A model generated the notes under the pieces. The model saw only the letters and a program-made list of their open reading frames with translations. It made no database searches and was not told the DNA's origin. Below, in pieces: positions 1-7,126 of a DNA stretch of 45,781 bases (its first letter is position 1; every line of letters starts with the position of its first letter). The position numbers and the translations under genes are program-made. Origin of the DNA: CAZZBK01 sp964652155 (GTDB lineage: Bacteria > Planctomycetota > Planctomycetia > Pirellulales > PNKZ01); contig CAZZBK010000028.1 of NCBI GenBank assembly GCA_964652155.1, forward strand, positions 1 to 45,781. The letters run 5' to 3'.

Positions 1-97
1 GGGGGTGCCCCCATACCCCCGGCGTAGGCCCGAAGAAATCAGGCCGATAACCCATCGGAGAATAAGGACTTACGTCGACTAATAACGTGTTCATCAT
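1..97 (-). CDS. Small hypothetical protein, runs off the left edge
   Basis: The ORF opens with ATG ATG directly at the end of the 94-663 gene, and the first ATG overlaps that gene's TGA (ATGA). It reads MMNTLLVDVSPYSPMGYRPD and stays open for 32 codons to the window edge. It is rich in Pro, Gly and aromatic residues and resembles nothing I recognise. If the molecule is circular, the next codons come from 45781 downward: one Arg codon and then TGA, giving 33 residues. That TGA overlaps the ATG of the lipoprotein-like ORF at 45703-45777. The tight coupling at both ends supports a real small gene, but no function can be given. Confidence 0.5.
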   Translation of the reverse strand, partial: MMNTLLVDVSPYSPMGYRPDFFGPTPGVWGHP

Positions 98-663
98 GCG
101 GACAATCTCGCGCTCGTTGGGCCGCTCCAGACGACCGTATGCACGGCGCCGTCGACCATCGTCATGCGAAGCTCGACGGTCGTTGCAACGCCGCCGTCAG
201 GCACGGCAGCAGGGGGCAGCGCGACGACGACATTTGCTCCGATCGTGTCGACCGTCCAGCCTTGTAGGGTGTCGTGGATCGCGTCGACTACCTCAACCTC
301 TGCGCCGTCATACGCCGGGATGGCCGCGCCGTCCTGATAGACGTACAGCAGCAGGCTCTCTACGTCGGCCTGTGTGTATGGTGTGCCGTTCTCGCCGTGC
401 TCCGTTGATCTTGCTGCGACACGCGCGAGCAACTCAGTTGTCTCTGACTGAGCAAAGCGGCCGCGAATCATTCCGCCGATGATAGTGCTCATTGATCGAT
501 CCCCTTGGGCTCGGCTTGTGGCGTTGACTGATCCGGCCTCGACACACGTCGACCAAACCATGCCCGCCTCGGTGACAGGCAACACCGCGTCGCTGACCTC
601 GCCTGTCGGCGCGACCACATGAAACGGCGCGAAGATGTTCGCGGGCGTGAGTAGGTTGAGCAT
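94..663 (-). CDS. Hypothetical protein next to tail fibre
   Basis: This gene encodes 189 residues with no family I recognise. It starts at ATG 663, two bases after the stop of the fibre gene (666-2333), and ends coupled to the next ORF. The N-terminal third is hydrophobic and beta-like (LTPANIFAPFHVVAPTGEV). The C-terminal third is also beta-rich, with valine and threonine runs. There is no signal peptide and no cysteine cluster. Its position straight after the fibre gene suggests a fibre partner, a fibre tip or a chaperone, which is an inference from position. An internal ATG at 492 (MSTIIGGMIRGRF) could give a shorter product. Confidence 0.7.
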   Translation of the reverse strand: MLNLLTPANIFAPFHVVAPTGEVSDAVLPVTEAGMVWSTCVEAGSVNATSRAQGDRSMSTIIGGMIRGRFAQSETTELLARVAARSTEHGENGTPYTQADVESLLLYVYQDGAAIPAYDGAEVEVVDAIHDTLQGWTVDTIGANVVVALPPAAVPDGGVATTVELRMTMVDGAVHTVVWSGPTSARLSA

Positions 664-665
664 GG

Positions 666-2333
666 TTAGCTGAACGTGGTTGGGCCAAGCGTTTGATTTC
701 CGCCGCTCGTGGTGACGGTGCGCGTTGCGATTATGGTCGATGCGTCAGTGCCATAGATGGTCAGCGTGCCGCTTCCGCTGGCAGGTGCACCCTTCTTAAG
801 CCCGTCGATATTGATGGCCAATCGGAACTGCTCGGTCGTCGTCGTGGGCGTAGCTGTTGGCGGGTAGCTCGCGATGTTGTCGAATGCCGTGCTGGCCAGC
901 GTGGCCGCGTTGGTTGCCTTGACGCCATTTTTGATCGTGGTCGTGTCGCTCGTCAGTGTTGCGGCAGTGGCCGCGATGGCTGCCAGCGTGGCCACTTCCG
1001 ATGCCGCTAGGCTTGTTTGCAGTGCCGCTGCGGTCGAGGCGAGTTGAGATGGTGTTACCGTGGCCGCTGCCGTAGCAGCGATGGCCGAGAGCGTGGCCGC
1101 TTCACTTGCGGCGATCGACGATTGCAGGGCGGCTGCCGTGCTGGCCAGTGCAGAGGCCGATAGGCTTGCAGCGGCGGTCGAGGCGATCGCGGATATGGTG
1201 GCCGCCTCACTCGATGCAATCGCGGCGAGTAGTGCGGTTGTGGTGGCGTTGAGGCCGTTGGCGGTTGCCATCGCTGCAGCAGTGCTGGCTAGCTGGCTCG
1301 GAGTGACCATAGCAGCCGCCGTACTCGCAATATCGTCGTGGGTGGCCAGGGTGGCTGCCGTGGCTGCAAGGTGAGATGGTGTCACCATCGCTCCGCCCGT
1401 TGCCGCGATGCTCGATTGCAAGGCCGCCGATGTGCTGGCCAGTTGGGCCGGGGTGACGAGGCTTGCAGCGGTCGCAGCAATATCGGTATGGGTCGCAAGT
1501 GTCGCGGCTGTTGCAGCCAACCCGTTGGCTGTAGCCATCGCGGCAGCCGTAGCTGCAATGTCCGCGTGAGTTGCGAGCGGTGAGCTTGTCGCAGCAATTG
1601 CGTTCATCAGTGCTGAATTTGTGGCCGCGAGTCCGTTGGCTGTTGCGAGGGTGGCGGCTGTTGCAGCAAGGTGGGCCGGGGTGAGCATTGCAGCCGCCGT
1701 ATTCGCAATATCGTCATGGGTGGCCAGGTTTGCGGCCGTGGCTGCAAGGTGAGCTGGCGTCACCATCGCTCCGCCTGTAGCTGCGATGCTGGCCTGGATC
1801 GCCGCCGACGTAGCAGCGAGTTGTGCTGGGGTGACCAATGCCCCGGCGGTATTTGCCAGAGCGGTCAGGCTATCGGCATGTGTAGCCGCGAGTCCGGTTG
1901 CAGTTGCGAGCGTGGCGGCCGTTGCAGCGAGGCCGTTGGCTGTTGCCATCGCCGCGGCTGTATTTGATAGGCTCGTTTGGATCGCGGCATTAGTCGAGGA
2001 CAACCCGGTTGATGTTGCGAGGGTGGCAACCGACGAAGCAAGTCCAGCAAGAATATCTGGAATCGGGCGAATGACCTCGGATATAATTGTCACACCCTGT
2101 GTTGATGTTCCCATGACTTCGACGCGGGCAAAGTTCATCTCTCCAGCCGTGAGCACCAGCGTAGCACAGCCAAGCGGTTGACCTGTCGTGCTGCCTCCGT
2201 TCGTTGGTGCTGCCGTTGTGCCATTTTTCGATAGCAGGAACGTGACCGCATCAAGATTGAACGTCGTCGGCGTGCCGCTGGCGTTCTCTACGACGAGTAC
2301 GGCTGCTGTGTATTGCTGATTGAGTGTTGGCAT
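666..2333 (-). CDS. Ala/Thr-rich repetitive tail fibre-like protein
   Basis: The 555 residues have three parts. A beta-type head of about 100 residues comes first. A central region at about 100-450 is built of short degenerate repeats such as ATAATLATANGLAAT and STAAAMVTPSQLA. A C-terminal beta domain of about 80 residues closes it (INIDGLKKGAPASGSGTLTI). Ala, Thr and Ser dominate the centre, with Leu, Met or Ile recurring at regular spacing, as expected of a trimeric helical or coiled-coil fibre shaft. A good ribosome site (AGGA) lies about 9 bases before ATG 2333. The gene follows a LamG-like lectin gene, so a fibre or host-recognition role is likely. Repetition of the DNA makes copy-number variation or assembly collapse plausible. 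Confidence 0.7.
   Translation of the reverse strand: MPTLNQQYTAAVLVVENASGTPTTFNLDAVTFLLSKNGTTAAPTNGGSTTGQPLGCATLVLTAGEMNFARVEVMGTSTQGVTIISEVIRPIPDILAGLASSVATLATSTGLSSTNAAIQTSLSNTAAAMATANGLAATAATLATATGLAATHADSLTALANTAGALVTPAQLAATSAAIQASIAATGGAMVTPAHLAATAANLATHDDIANTAAAMLTPAHLAATAATLATANGLAATNSALMNAIAATSSPLATHADIAATAAAMATANGLAATAATLATHTDIAATAASLVTPAQLASTSAALQSSIAATGGAMVTPSHLAATAATLATHDDIASTAAAMVTPSQLASTAAAMATANGLNATTTALLAAIASSEAATISAIASTAAASLSASALASTAAALQSSIAASEAATLSAIAATAAATVTPSQLASTAAALQTSLAASEVATLAAIAATAATLTSDTTTIKNGVKATNAATLASTAFDNIASYPPTATPTTTTEQFRLAINIDGLKKGAPASGSGTLTIYGTDASTIIATRTVTTSGGNQTLGPTTFS
1000..2010 (-). repeat. Degenerate direct repeats coding the fibre shaft
   Basis: On the plus strand, blocks such as 'gtggccagggtggctgc', 'ggccgttggctgttgcca' and 'aaggtgagatggtgtcacc' recur several times between about 1000 and 2010. 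The copies differ by several bases and have unequal length, so the array is old or under selection. It lies wholly inside the fibre gene, is in frame, and codes the Ala/Thr repeats. Some longer blocks, for example around 1370-1420 and 1745-1795, are nearly identical and could recombine. Confidence 0.7.
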
Positions 2334-2335
2334 GT

Positions 2336-3034
2336 TTATCCTGCTCTTGCTAGTCGGTGTCTGCGAATCATCTGGCCCGCGTGATTGTTTGCTGATGGAG
2401 CCGCACCGGCGTTTTGTGCAACCGTGGTTCCGCTACCCTCGCTGAATAGCCAGCGGCCGATCTGATTTGTTTCGACCTCACCAGCACCGTAGAGCGTTGT
2501 TTGATCACCCGCACTGAGCACCGTTGAGTATGTCCGCATCTGGCTAATCGTGATCGCGGAGTTTACGTTGCTGACGTTCTCGCCACCGACGTAAAGGCTG
2601 CCGCTGTTGTTTCCTATCGTTGCCGTTGCAACCGTTCCGATGTACGAGTCGTCAACATAAAGAGCAACGCCAGAGCCGTTGTACGTCCACAGATAAAAAT
2701 GCCAGTTTGCATCTGGAATCACGTAAATATCTGCGATGCCAGGGGCAGGCGAGTACCATTCAGATGATCCGCTAGTTGCGAATCCATTAATGTAGGCAAA
2801 GTCGCTGCCAGTGTGCGCCCCATCATCCTTCGATAAAAAGTAAACCGCGTCCTCTTGTGTATCCAATCGAATCCAATAGCACCATGTCCAGGCCGACTGA
2901 TCGCCGAGATTAATCGGCGTTCCGGCGGGTGCGATGCCAACGGTTCCGGCAACACCATCAAGCTGCACCGCGTTCCAGCCGTTCGGGCCGCTCACCCACG
3001 AATATCCGCCCTCGAAAACAATATCACTAGCCAT
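2336..3034 (-). CDS. LamG / concanavalin A-like lectin protein
   Basis: With the start at ATG 3034 (MASDIVFEGGYSWVSGPNGW) the protein has 232 residues. It shows the LamG-like jellyroll pattern: WTWCYWIRLD, then IPDANWHFYLWTYNGSGVA, VDDSYIGTV, and a C-terminal RTYSTVLSAGDQTTLYGAGE, the usual end of such domains. It probably binds sugars at the host surface as part of the tail fibre. The start was chosen because it overlaps the upstream gene's stop by 8 bases. The reading frame is open further upstream, but that extension is basic, low quality and overlaps the preceding gene. No catalytic residues are evident, so binding rather than cleavage is expected. Confidence 0.75.
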   Translation of the reverse strand: MASDIVFEGGYSWVSGPNGWNAVQLDGVAGTVGIAPAGTPINLGDQSAWTWCYWIRLDTQEDAVYFLSKDDGAHTGSDFAYINGFATSGSSEWYSPAPGIADIYVIPDANWHFYLWTYNGSGVALYVDDSYIGTVATATIGNNSGSLYVGGENVSNVNSAITISQMRTYSTVLSAGDQTTLYGAGEVETNQIGRWLFSEGSGTTVAQNAGAAPSANNHAGQMIRRHRLARAG

Positions 3035-3230
3035 TCGCTTCGCCCTCCGCCACTTCCTCGACCGTGCAACCGAGCGATCTCCAATAGACCACGCTGTAGA
3101 CAGGTGGCAAGCGTGACCACGAACCATCGAGCATGATTCGCTCGACGTTCTTTGATTCTTCGCTTTCCGCTCGGCAGTAGAAAGCACCGGCAAAGTGTGT
3201 TACTCGATAGTATTTCACTTGCCCACCCAT
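3027..3230 (-). CDS. Small hypothetical protein
   Basis: The product has 67 residues, MGGQVKYYRVTHFAGAFYCR at the start and an acidic C-terminus. It overlaps the upstream 63-residue gene by 16 bases and the LamG gene by 8, typical of coupled phage genes. It has no membrane segment or recognisable domain. The aromatic-rich core (WSRLPPVYSVVYWRSLG) suggests a small folded protein. Function is unknown. Confidence 0.6.
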   Translation of the reverse strand: MGGQVKYYRVTHFAGAFYCRAESEESKNVERIMLDGSWSRLPPVYSVVYWRSLGCTVEEVAEGEANG

Positions 3231-3406
3231 CGCTTGTTTAGCTCAATGCTCAGCACCTTTTGCCCGATGCCCAGTGCGTCCATGATGGCCTGCAATCGTG
3301 CCGTCCGCTCGCTCTTAGCGGCGTGCGTAGTGACAATCTCGAACATCTGCCCATTCTTGGCCTCGACGGTCATTTTGAATGCGAATCGTGTGTCTTTTCG
3401 TTTCAT
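3215..3406 (-). CDS. Small basic hypothetical protein
   Basis: The 63 residues begin MKRKDTRFAFKMTVEAKNGQ. The start at 3406 forms an ATGA overlap with the upstream gene, which makes it better than the longer in-frame GTG-type start at 3424. The first half looks like beta strands and the second like a helix (ERTARLQAIMDALGIGQ). No family is recognised. Confidence 0.6.
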   Translation of the reverse strand: MKRKDTRFAFKMTVEAKNGQMFEIVTTHAAKSERTARLQAIMDALGIGQKVLSIELNKRWVGK

Positions 3407-3663
3407 CGCGTCACCTCTGACCAATGTTTAGCTTCACCTGGTTTCCGCGTATCGTATCCGACGATCTTGCCGCGGCATTCGCACACCCAATATCCAACGT
3501 AGCTCGTTCGTCCTGGCTGTCCGCACGCTCGGCAGTAGTTGCGGTATTGCGTGCTCCCTTCGATTCGTGTTCCGTAGTCCGCTGGCATGCCGGGCGGAGC
3601 GTACGGCTTGTGGCTCACGGTACTCGCTCCAATGCCACGATACGTGTACGATTTGTGACGCAT
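3403..3663 (-). CDS. Zinc-ribbon-like small protein
   Basis: The product has up to 86 residues. The centre holds CRACGQPGRTSYVGYWVCEC, a CxxC followed by CxC, the layout of a single zinc ribbon. The rest is polar and rich in Gly and Tyr. The long form starting at ATG 3663 overlaps the upstream membrane-protein gene by 49 bases; ATG 3588 would avoid this but has no clear ribosome site. It ends coupled (ATGA) to the next gene. The role is unknown. Confidence 0.55.
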   Translation of the reverse strand: MRHKSYTYRGIGASTVSHKPYAPPGMPADYGTRIEGSTQYRNYCRACGQPGRTSYVGYWVCECRGKIVGYDTRKPGEAKHWSEVTR

Positions 3664-3929
3664 GGCCGCACCGTTGCACCTTTATCAAAACGCTCTCCTG
3701 ATGCCTCCATGCAATGCAGGGCATCGAGTACGCTCGGGGCTTCTATCACACACTTACGCACATGACCACGCTCGGTGACGTAGTTGTCGATGAACTCCCA
3801 CATGCGGTAGCTCGGCTGCTTGGGGCTGAATCGCTGCACGCCGTAGGCAATCGACGCAACGCTGAGCAGCAGCACGAGCACAATGCACGCGATGCACTCC
3901 AATGTCGGCGGTTGCTTGATCGGTCGCAT
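3615..3929 (-). CDS. Single-pass membrane protein, hypothetical
   Basis: The 104 residues start MRPIKQPPTLECIACIVLVL. One strong hydrophobic segment lies at about residues 13-32 and a polar, cysteine-containing domain follows. The basic N-terminus suggests the C-terminal part faces out of the cytoplasm. It belongs to a run of small membrane or exported proteins that looks like a lysis or envelope-modifying cassette. No family is recognised. Confidence 0.6.
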   Translation of the reverse strand: MRPIKQPPTLECIACIVLVLLLSVASIAYGVQRFSPKQPSYRMWEFIDNYVTERGHVRKCVIEAPSVLDALHCMEASGERFDKGATVRPCVTNRTRIVALERVP

Positions 3930-3936
3930 GGTTCGC

Positions 3937-4110
3937 TCACTTATTGATTCGCATCAGCACGTTGACCACCATCACCGCGAACGTACCAACGAAGCCACCG
4001 ACAACGGACAGGCCAAGCACCATGAACCGATGCCGATCTCCCGCGGCGTTGAACCACTGAGCGGCAAGGGCCAGAGCCACGCCTATCACGATGCCAGTCA
4101 GGACGATCAT
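3937..4110 (-). CDS. Two-pass small membrane protein, holin candidate
   Basis: The start is ATG 4110, which overlaps the upstream stop (ATGA), giving 57 residues beginning MIVLTGIVIGVALALAAQWF. Two hydrophobic segments (about 2-20 and 31-52) flank a short polar loop with GDRHR, and a basic tail ends the protein. Size and topology fit a class II holin or an accessory membrane peptide. Several neighbours have similar features, so which one is the holin cannot be decided. Confidence 0.6.
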   Translation of the reverse strand: MIVLTGIVIGVALALAAQWFNAAGDRHRFMVLGLSVVGGFVGTFAVMVVNVLMRINK

Positions 4111-4304
4111 TGGCAGCACCCACGCAGAGCACGAAGCGGAAACAACGCCACGCGGGCAACACGGGCTGCCGCTCGACGCACGGGCTTGTGCTCACGGACG
4201 GCAGAGGCAGCATGACACACCGGGCCACACGAGCAACCGGAGCACGCCGCGTCAGCTTGAGCGGCACAGGCGATAATGGCGACGGCAATCAAAATAGGCT
4301 TCAT
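4107..4304 (-). CDS. Exported cysteine-rich basic peptide
   Basis: The 65 residues start MKPILIAVAIIACAAQADAA, a textbook signal peptide with an AxA-type cleavage site near residue 20. The mature part begins with a cysteine cluster (CSGCSCGPVCHAA) and ends strongly basic with many arginines. The site lacks a proper lipobox because Asp sits at -3. Possible roles are a small outer-membrane spanin partner or an envelope-acting peptide; both are inferences. ATGA overlaps occur at both ends. Confidence 0.6.
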   Translation of the reverse strand: MKPILIAVAIIACAAQADAACSGCSCGPVCHAASAVREHKPVRRAAARVARVALFPLRALRGCCQ

Positions 4305-4447
4305 GGTTTACGGTTCCAGAGGATTAAAATCAGAACGGTATTCACTACGGTCAGGCCGACGAGGTACGTGGCCCACTTTGTCACGGTGTCAGCGTGAGTG
4401 ATAAGCCACAACGCCTCGGCGGATAATTTGAGGTTTGGGAATGTCAT
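4301..4447 (-). CDS. 48-residue membrane peptide
   Basis: This short gene starts at ATG 4447 (overlapping the upstream TGA) and stops at 4301-4303 (overlapping the downstream ATG). The peptide begins MTFPNLKLSAEALWLITHAD. It has one hydrophobic segment at about residues 26-44 (WATYLVGLTVVNTVLILILW) and a short basic end NRKP. Double ATGA coupling and the clean membrane segment support a real gene despite its size. Confidence 0.65.
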   Translation of the reverse strand: MTFPNLKLSAEALWLITHADTVTKWATYLVGLTVVNTVLILILWNRKP

Positions 4448-4794
4448 ACAAGCGGTCGTGTTTGGTGCAGGTCGCGGAGCGACAACTTGATGTCATTGTG
4501 GTTCGCGTTCAGCGTGTCGGTGATGCTCTTGACGCTCGTTTCGTATGTCTGGCGTTGCATCTTGCTTTCCTCGCGGTGAGCCTGCAACTCTGAGCGGAAC
4601 ACGCCACGCTCCTCGGCAAGCTCCTTGTGGAACCGCTCTTGCGTTGCCGGTATGCTCTTGGTCAGTAGGTACCAGAGCAACCCTAGCGTTACCGCTGGGG
4701 CACCGCCGACTTTGAGCACCTCGACGAACAACCCTTCGGCAATTGACTCACTGGCAACTTGAGCGATGACCCACGGCATTTCCTGTCCCTTCAC
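4444..4794 (-). CDS. Membrane-anchored coiled-coil protein, i-spanin-like
   Basis: The 116 residues have one hydrophobic segment at about 30-48 (APAVTLGLLWYLLTKSIP). A long charged helical stretch follows (QERFHKELAEERGVFRSELQ and onward) with heptad-like spacing. An N-proximal anchor plus coiled coil is the layout of Rz-type inner-membrane spanins and of BhlA-type small holin-like proteins. It sits between an exported thioredoxin-like protein and small membrane peptides. Spanin is my preferred reading, from topology only. A second start is possible at residue 6 (MPWVIAQ). Confidence 0.6.
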   Translation of the reverse strand: MKGQEMPWVIAQVASESIAEGLFVEVLKVGGAPAVTLGLLWYLLTKSIPATQERFHKELAEERGVFRSELQAHREESKMQRQTYETSVKSITDTLNANHNDIKLSLRDLHQTRPLV

Positions 4795-4797
4795 GCA

Positions 4798-5238
4798 TTA
4801 GCGGCACGACCAACAGCCGAGCCGGAACGAACGTCGCCCCGTGCTCGATGAACTCGATTGATTTGCCTCGCTCATCTTCGGCCAGTCCGCGATCGTCACC
4901 GCGTCAACATAGCCGCTCGCTCGTTTGTGCTCACGCTCGCCACACCGCATGATGATTGTTGGGTAGCTCGACGCCTCGCCGGTTATCACGTTTACGATCC
5001 AGCCAGCGTCACGGAGCTTGACCAGTTCGGGCTTTAGCCGATTGCATGGCGGGCAATGGAACGGGGCTTGATGAACCGTGATCGTCCATTCGTCAACCCT
5101 ACGTGCCGCCGCTGGCGTAACGGAGGAGGAATCACCAGCGGGCGGCACTTCGGGCGGGCGGGCAGGGGCGTCAGGCTTGCGGGTCACGGCAAGCAACAGG
5201 GCAATCGCGGCGAGGGTGAAGAATGTTTTTCGGGTCAT
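4798..5238 (-). CDS. Membrane-anchored or exported thioredoxin-like protein
   Basis: The start at ATG 5238 overlaps the peptidase gene stop (ATGA) and gives 146 residues. Residues 1-20 (MTRKTFFTLAAIALLLAVTR) form a signal peptide or anchor, and a Pro-rich linker runs to about 48. The thioredoxin fold follows: strand WTITVHQAP, active site CPPC at 62-65 on the helix NRLKPELVKLRDAG, strand WIVNVI, and the cis-proline loop YPTI with Pro93. The C-terminus is Ser-rich and basic and ends CWSCR. The product likely acts outside the cytoplasm as a disulfide reductase or oxidase. Its partner may be the cysteine peptidase encoded just upstream. Confidence 0.75.
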   Translation of the reverse strand: MTRKTFFTLAAIALLLAVTRKPDAPARPPEVPPAGDSSSVTPAAARRVDEWTITVHQAPFHCPPCNRLKPELVKLRDAGWIVNVITGEASSYPTIIMRCGEREHKRASGYVDAVTIADWPKMSEANQSSSSSTGRRSFRLGCWSCR

Positions 5239-6035
5239 GCGGGCACCGTAACGGAACGTAGAGCGAATGCCCAACCAGCCGATTGACGAATGAGGTTCAT
5301 TGAGTCGAGGCCGAAACCGTATTTGAAGTCACCGGCACCGAAACCCCACTGGCCCCAGCTATTAGCGTAAACCACGTAGAGAGAGCCATCTTTGTACGCT
5401 GGCCGACAATAGCAGATCGAGTGACCGGAACGACCGACAACCACGGGATGCTCGTTGAGCAACGCGGAAATAAGCCCATCGACCGTGCGGACGATCGACC
5501 ATTCGAGCGAGCGGAAATGTTTGGCCGTGGCTTTCCAGTCGTTGGGGAACTTCGTGTAGTAGCCGGTCGCTGGCATAACCGCGTCGCCGTAGTCGGCACG
5601 GTTTTCTGGCGTGTCGAGAGGCAATACACCTACACTGGTCATGGACTCAAGCGAGTCGCTAATATTGGCCCCACTGTTCGGGCTTGATCCAATCTGCTTG
5701 TACAGGCTGATGGCAGACAACTGCCGAACGTTTTGCTTGCCGAGTTGCTTCCCTTGTACAATTTGATGGGCCTGAACGGTCGCATTCCCAACACATGAAC
5801 CCTCGTTTGACTGATTCAAGATCCGCGTGATAAGCCGCTCGGCACCGCCGCCATCGGCGTCCATCGCCTTGACCATTTCAGCCCACTGGTTCGGTGGGTA
5901 AATCGTCGCGGAGTCCTCGTAGTCCGCAAAGGCACCAGCGGCAATCGGCTTCGGGCCAGTGTCGCCGAACGTGTAGAGGGCCTCGCCACGAAAGTCCACA
6001 TCAACGAATCGCGGGTCAATGTTCGATAGGTCCAT
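5235..6035 (-). CDS. Papain-like (C1) cysteine peptidase
   Basis: The 266 residues contain the papain set in the right order and spacing: oxyanion Gln75 and nucleophile Cys81 in NQSNEGSCVGNA, six residues apart as in papain; His205 in GHSICY; and Asn225 in ANSWGQWG. No signal peptide is visible, and about 70 residues precede the catalytic Gln. It lies between small membrane proteins and the thioredoxin-like protein. No usual muramidase or amidase is seen in the window, so this peptidase may be the endolysin or may process a virion or envelope protein. That role is inferred from position. The family assignment is well supported by the motifs. Confidence 0.8.
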   Translation of the reverse strand: MDLSNIDPRFVDVDFRGEALYTFGDTGPKPIAAGAFADYEDSATIYPPNQWAEMVKAMDADGGGAERLITRILNQSNEGSCVGNATVQAHQIVQGKQLGKQNVRQLSAISLYKQIGSSPNSGANISDSLESMTSVGVLPLDTPENRADYGDAVMPATGYYTKFPNDWKATAKHFRSLEWSIVRTVDGLISALLNEHPVVVGRSGHSICYCRPAYKDGSLYVVYANSWGQWGFGAGDFKYGFGLDSMNLIRQSAGWAFALRSVTVPA

Positions 6036-6036
6036 A

Positions 6037-6486
6037 CTAGCCGCCCTTCGCTTTGATGATGGCCATGACCTGATCGGCGGTAACGTCCGTGCTCAACGCT
6101 TGCTTGTGCGTCACCTTGCCAGCGGGCGAGCCTATCACAAGTGCCGGGGGCGTGATCCCCTCCAGAGCCTTTTGCCACTTCACGAGCGGCTTGGCCGTGT
6201 TGCCGTCGCCATCCTTCGCGTGTACGTCCAGGGCGTAGAGCGTGTGGCCTTTTGCGGTCAGATACTTGTCGGCCTCGCCGGTTCGCAAGTTGGTCAGCAT
6301 CCGCTGAAATGGTGCCTGTGCCGTCTCGGTTTCGTAGACGATCAGGATTTCCTTCGGGCCAGTTGTCACGCCAATCGACGGCACAACCGCATCGATGATC
6401 GGTGAGACGATCGGCACCACCACACCGTTGAAGTGCAGCAGCAACGCGGCAATCAGAGCCAAGGCTATCGGGCGTCGGTCTTGCAC
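6037..6486 (-). CDS. Membrane-anchored small domain protein
   Basis: The start is GTG 6486: AAGGTG lies about 8 bases before it and the upstream stop is 1 base away. ATG 6513 in the same frame would overlap the upstream gene more. The 149 residues have an N-terminal hydrophobic segment (ALALIAALLLHFNGVVVPIV). An alpha/beta domain follows, with strand ILIVYE, a helix, strand GHTLYALDV, and PPALVIGSPAGK followed by a C-terminal helix. The order resembles a thioredoxin-like fold without active-site cysteines, which is a weak inference. It precedes the peptidase gene by 1 base. Confidence 0.6.
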   Translation of the reverse strand: MQDRRPIALALIAALLLHFNGVVVPIVSPIIDAVVPSIGVTTGPKEILIVYETETAQAPFQRMLTNLRTGEADKYLTAKGHTLYALDVHAKDGDGNTAKPLVKWQKALEGITPPALVIGSPAGKVTHKQALSTDVTADQVMAIIKAKGG

Positions 6487-6487
6487 G

Positions 6488-6697
6488 TCACACCTTGGGC
6501 TTGAGAATGCCATCAATCCAGGTGAAAAACTTCTCCCGCATCGGCGGCGAGAAGCACAGTACGCCCAGCAAAACCCACGGGGCAAACTTCAACAGCGTTT
6601 GCGGGTCCAATCCGGCAGCCGCTCCCTCACCAAATGTGATCTTGCCGCTTTGGATCAGGAAGTAAATCACAGCCGCGATAATTACCCAAATGTTCAC
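6488..6697 (-). CDS. Two-segment membrane protein, holin candidate
   Basis: The 69 residues start MNIWVIIAAVIYFLIQSGKI. Two hydrophobic stretches at about 2-16 and 37-51 are separated by a Gly/Ala linker, and the C-terminus is basic (DGILKPKV). The start overlaps the upstream stop (ATGA). Size, topology and position before the peptidase gene fit a holin. It is one of several holin candidates in the block. Confidence 0.6.
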   Translation of the reverse strand: MNIWVIIAAVIYFLIQSGKITFGEGAAAGLDPQTLLKFAPWVLLGVLCFSPPMREKFFTWIDGILKPKV

Positions 6698-7062
6698 GAT
6701 AACGCCGGTGCTTTCGCTTGGAGGACGAACTTGGAAAAGAGCCGGTCATAAACCTGCTCGACGATCGCCGCGATGGCCACGTTGACCGCAGCCTGCGGGA
6801 TGAACCACGACCATACCGAATAGTACGGGATCAGCGGGCCAAACTTGGCGTAAAGGGCCTGCACCGCCGCGATAACAAACGCTTTTTTATCGACGCCCAC
6901 GGCCCCTTGAATCTGCTCAGCCAGCAGCATGACCTGCAAAACAGCGTCGTACAGTAGCCCGATTCGCTGCAAAAATGTGCCACCTTGGGCAGCCGCGATA
7001 AGGTCCGCCTGAATTTTGGCCAACTGCGGGGCGAGCGTGTCGAGTAGCTTTGCAATGTCCAC
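6694..7062 (-). CDS. Helical hydrophobic protein, lysis-cassette candidate
   Basis: The chosen start is GTG 7062, preceded at 8 bases by a perfect AGGAGG; the TTG start further upstream is not needed. The 122 residues are mostly amphipathic helix, with hydrophobic stretches near 44-56 (LLYDAVLQVMLLAEQI) and 83-103 (WFIPQAAVNVAIAAIVEQV). There is no enzyme motif. It opens the leftmost operon after a 64-base gap and is coupled to the next membrane protein, so it may help in lysis or membrane insertion. Confidence 0.6.
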   Translation of the reverse strand: MDIAKLLDTLAPQLAKIQADLIAAAQGGTFLQRIGLLYDAVLQVMLLAEQIQGAVGVDKKAFVIAAVQALYAKFGPLIPYYSVWSWFIPQAAVNVAIAAIVEQVYDRLFSKFVLQAKAPALS

Positions 7063-7126
7063 TTTGCGTATCCTCCTGTCCTTGGAGAATACCCAAAGCC
7101 GCCTCAACCGCAAGAGCGACTACCGC

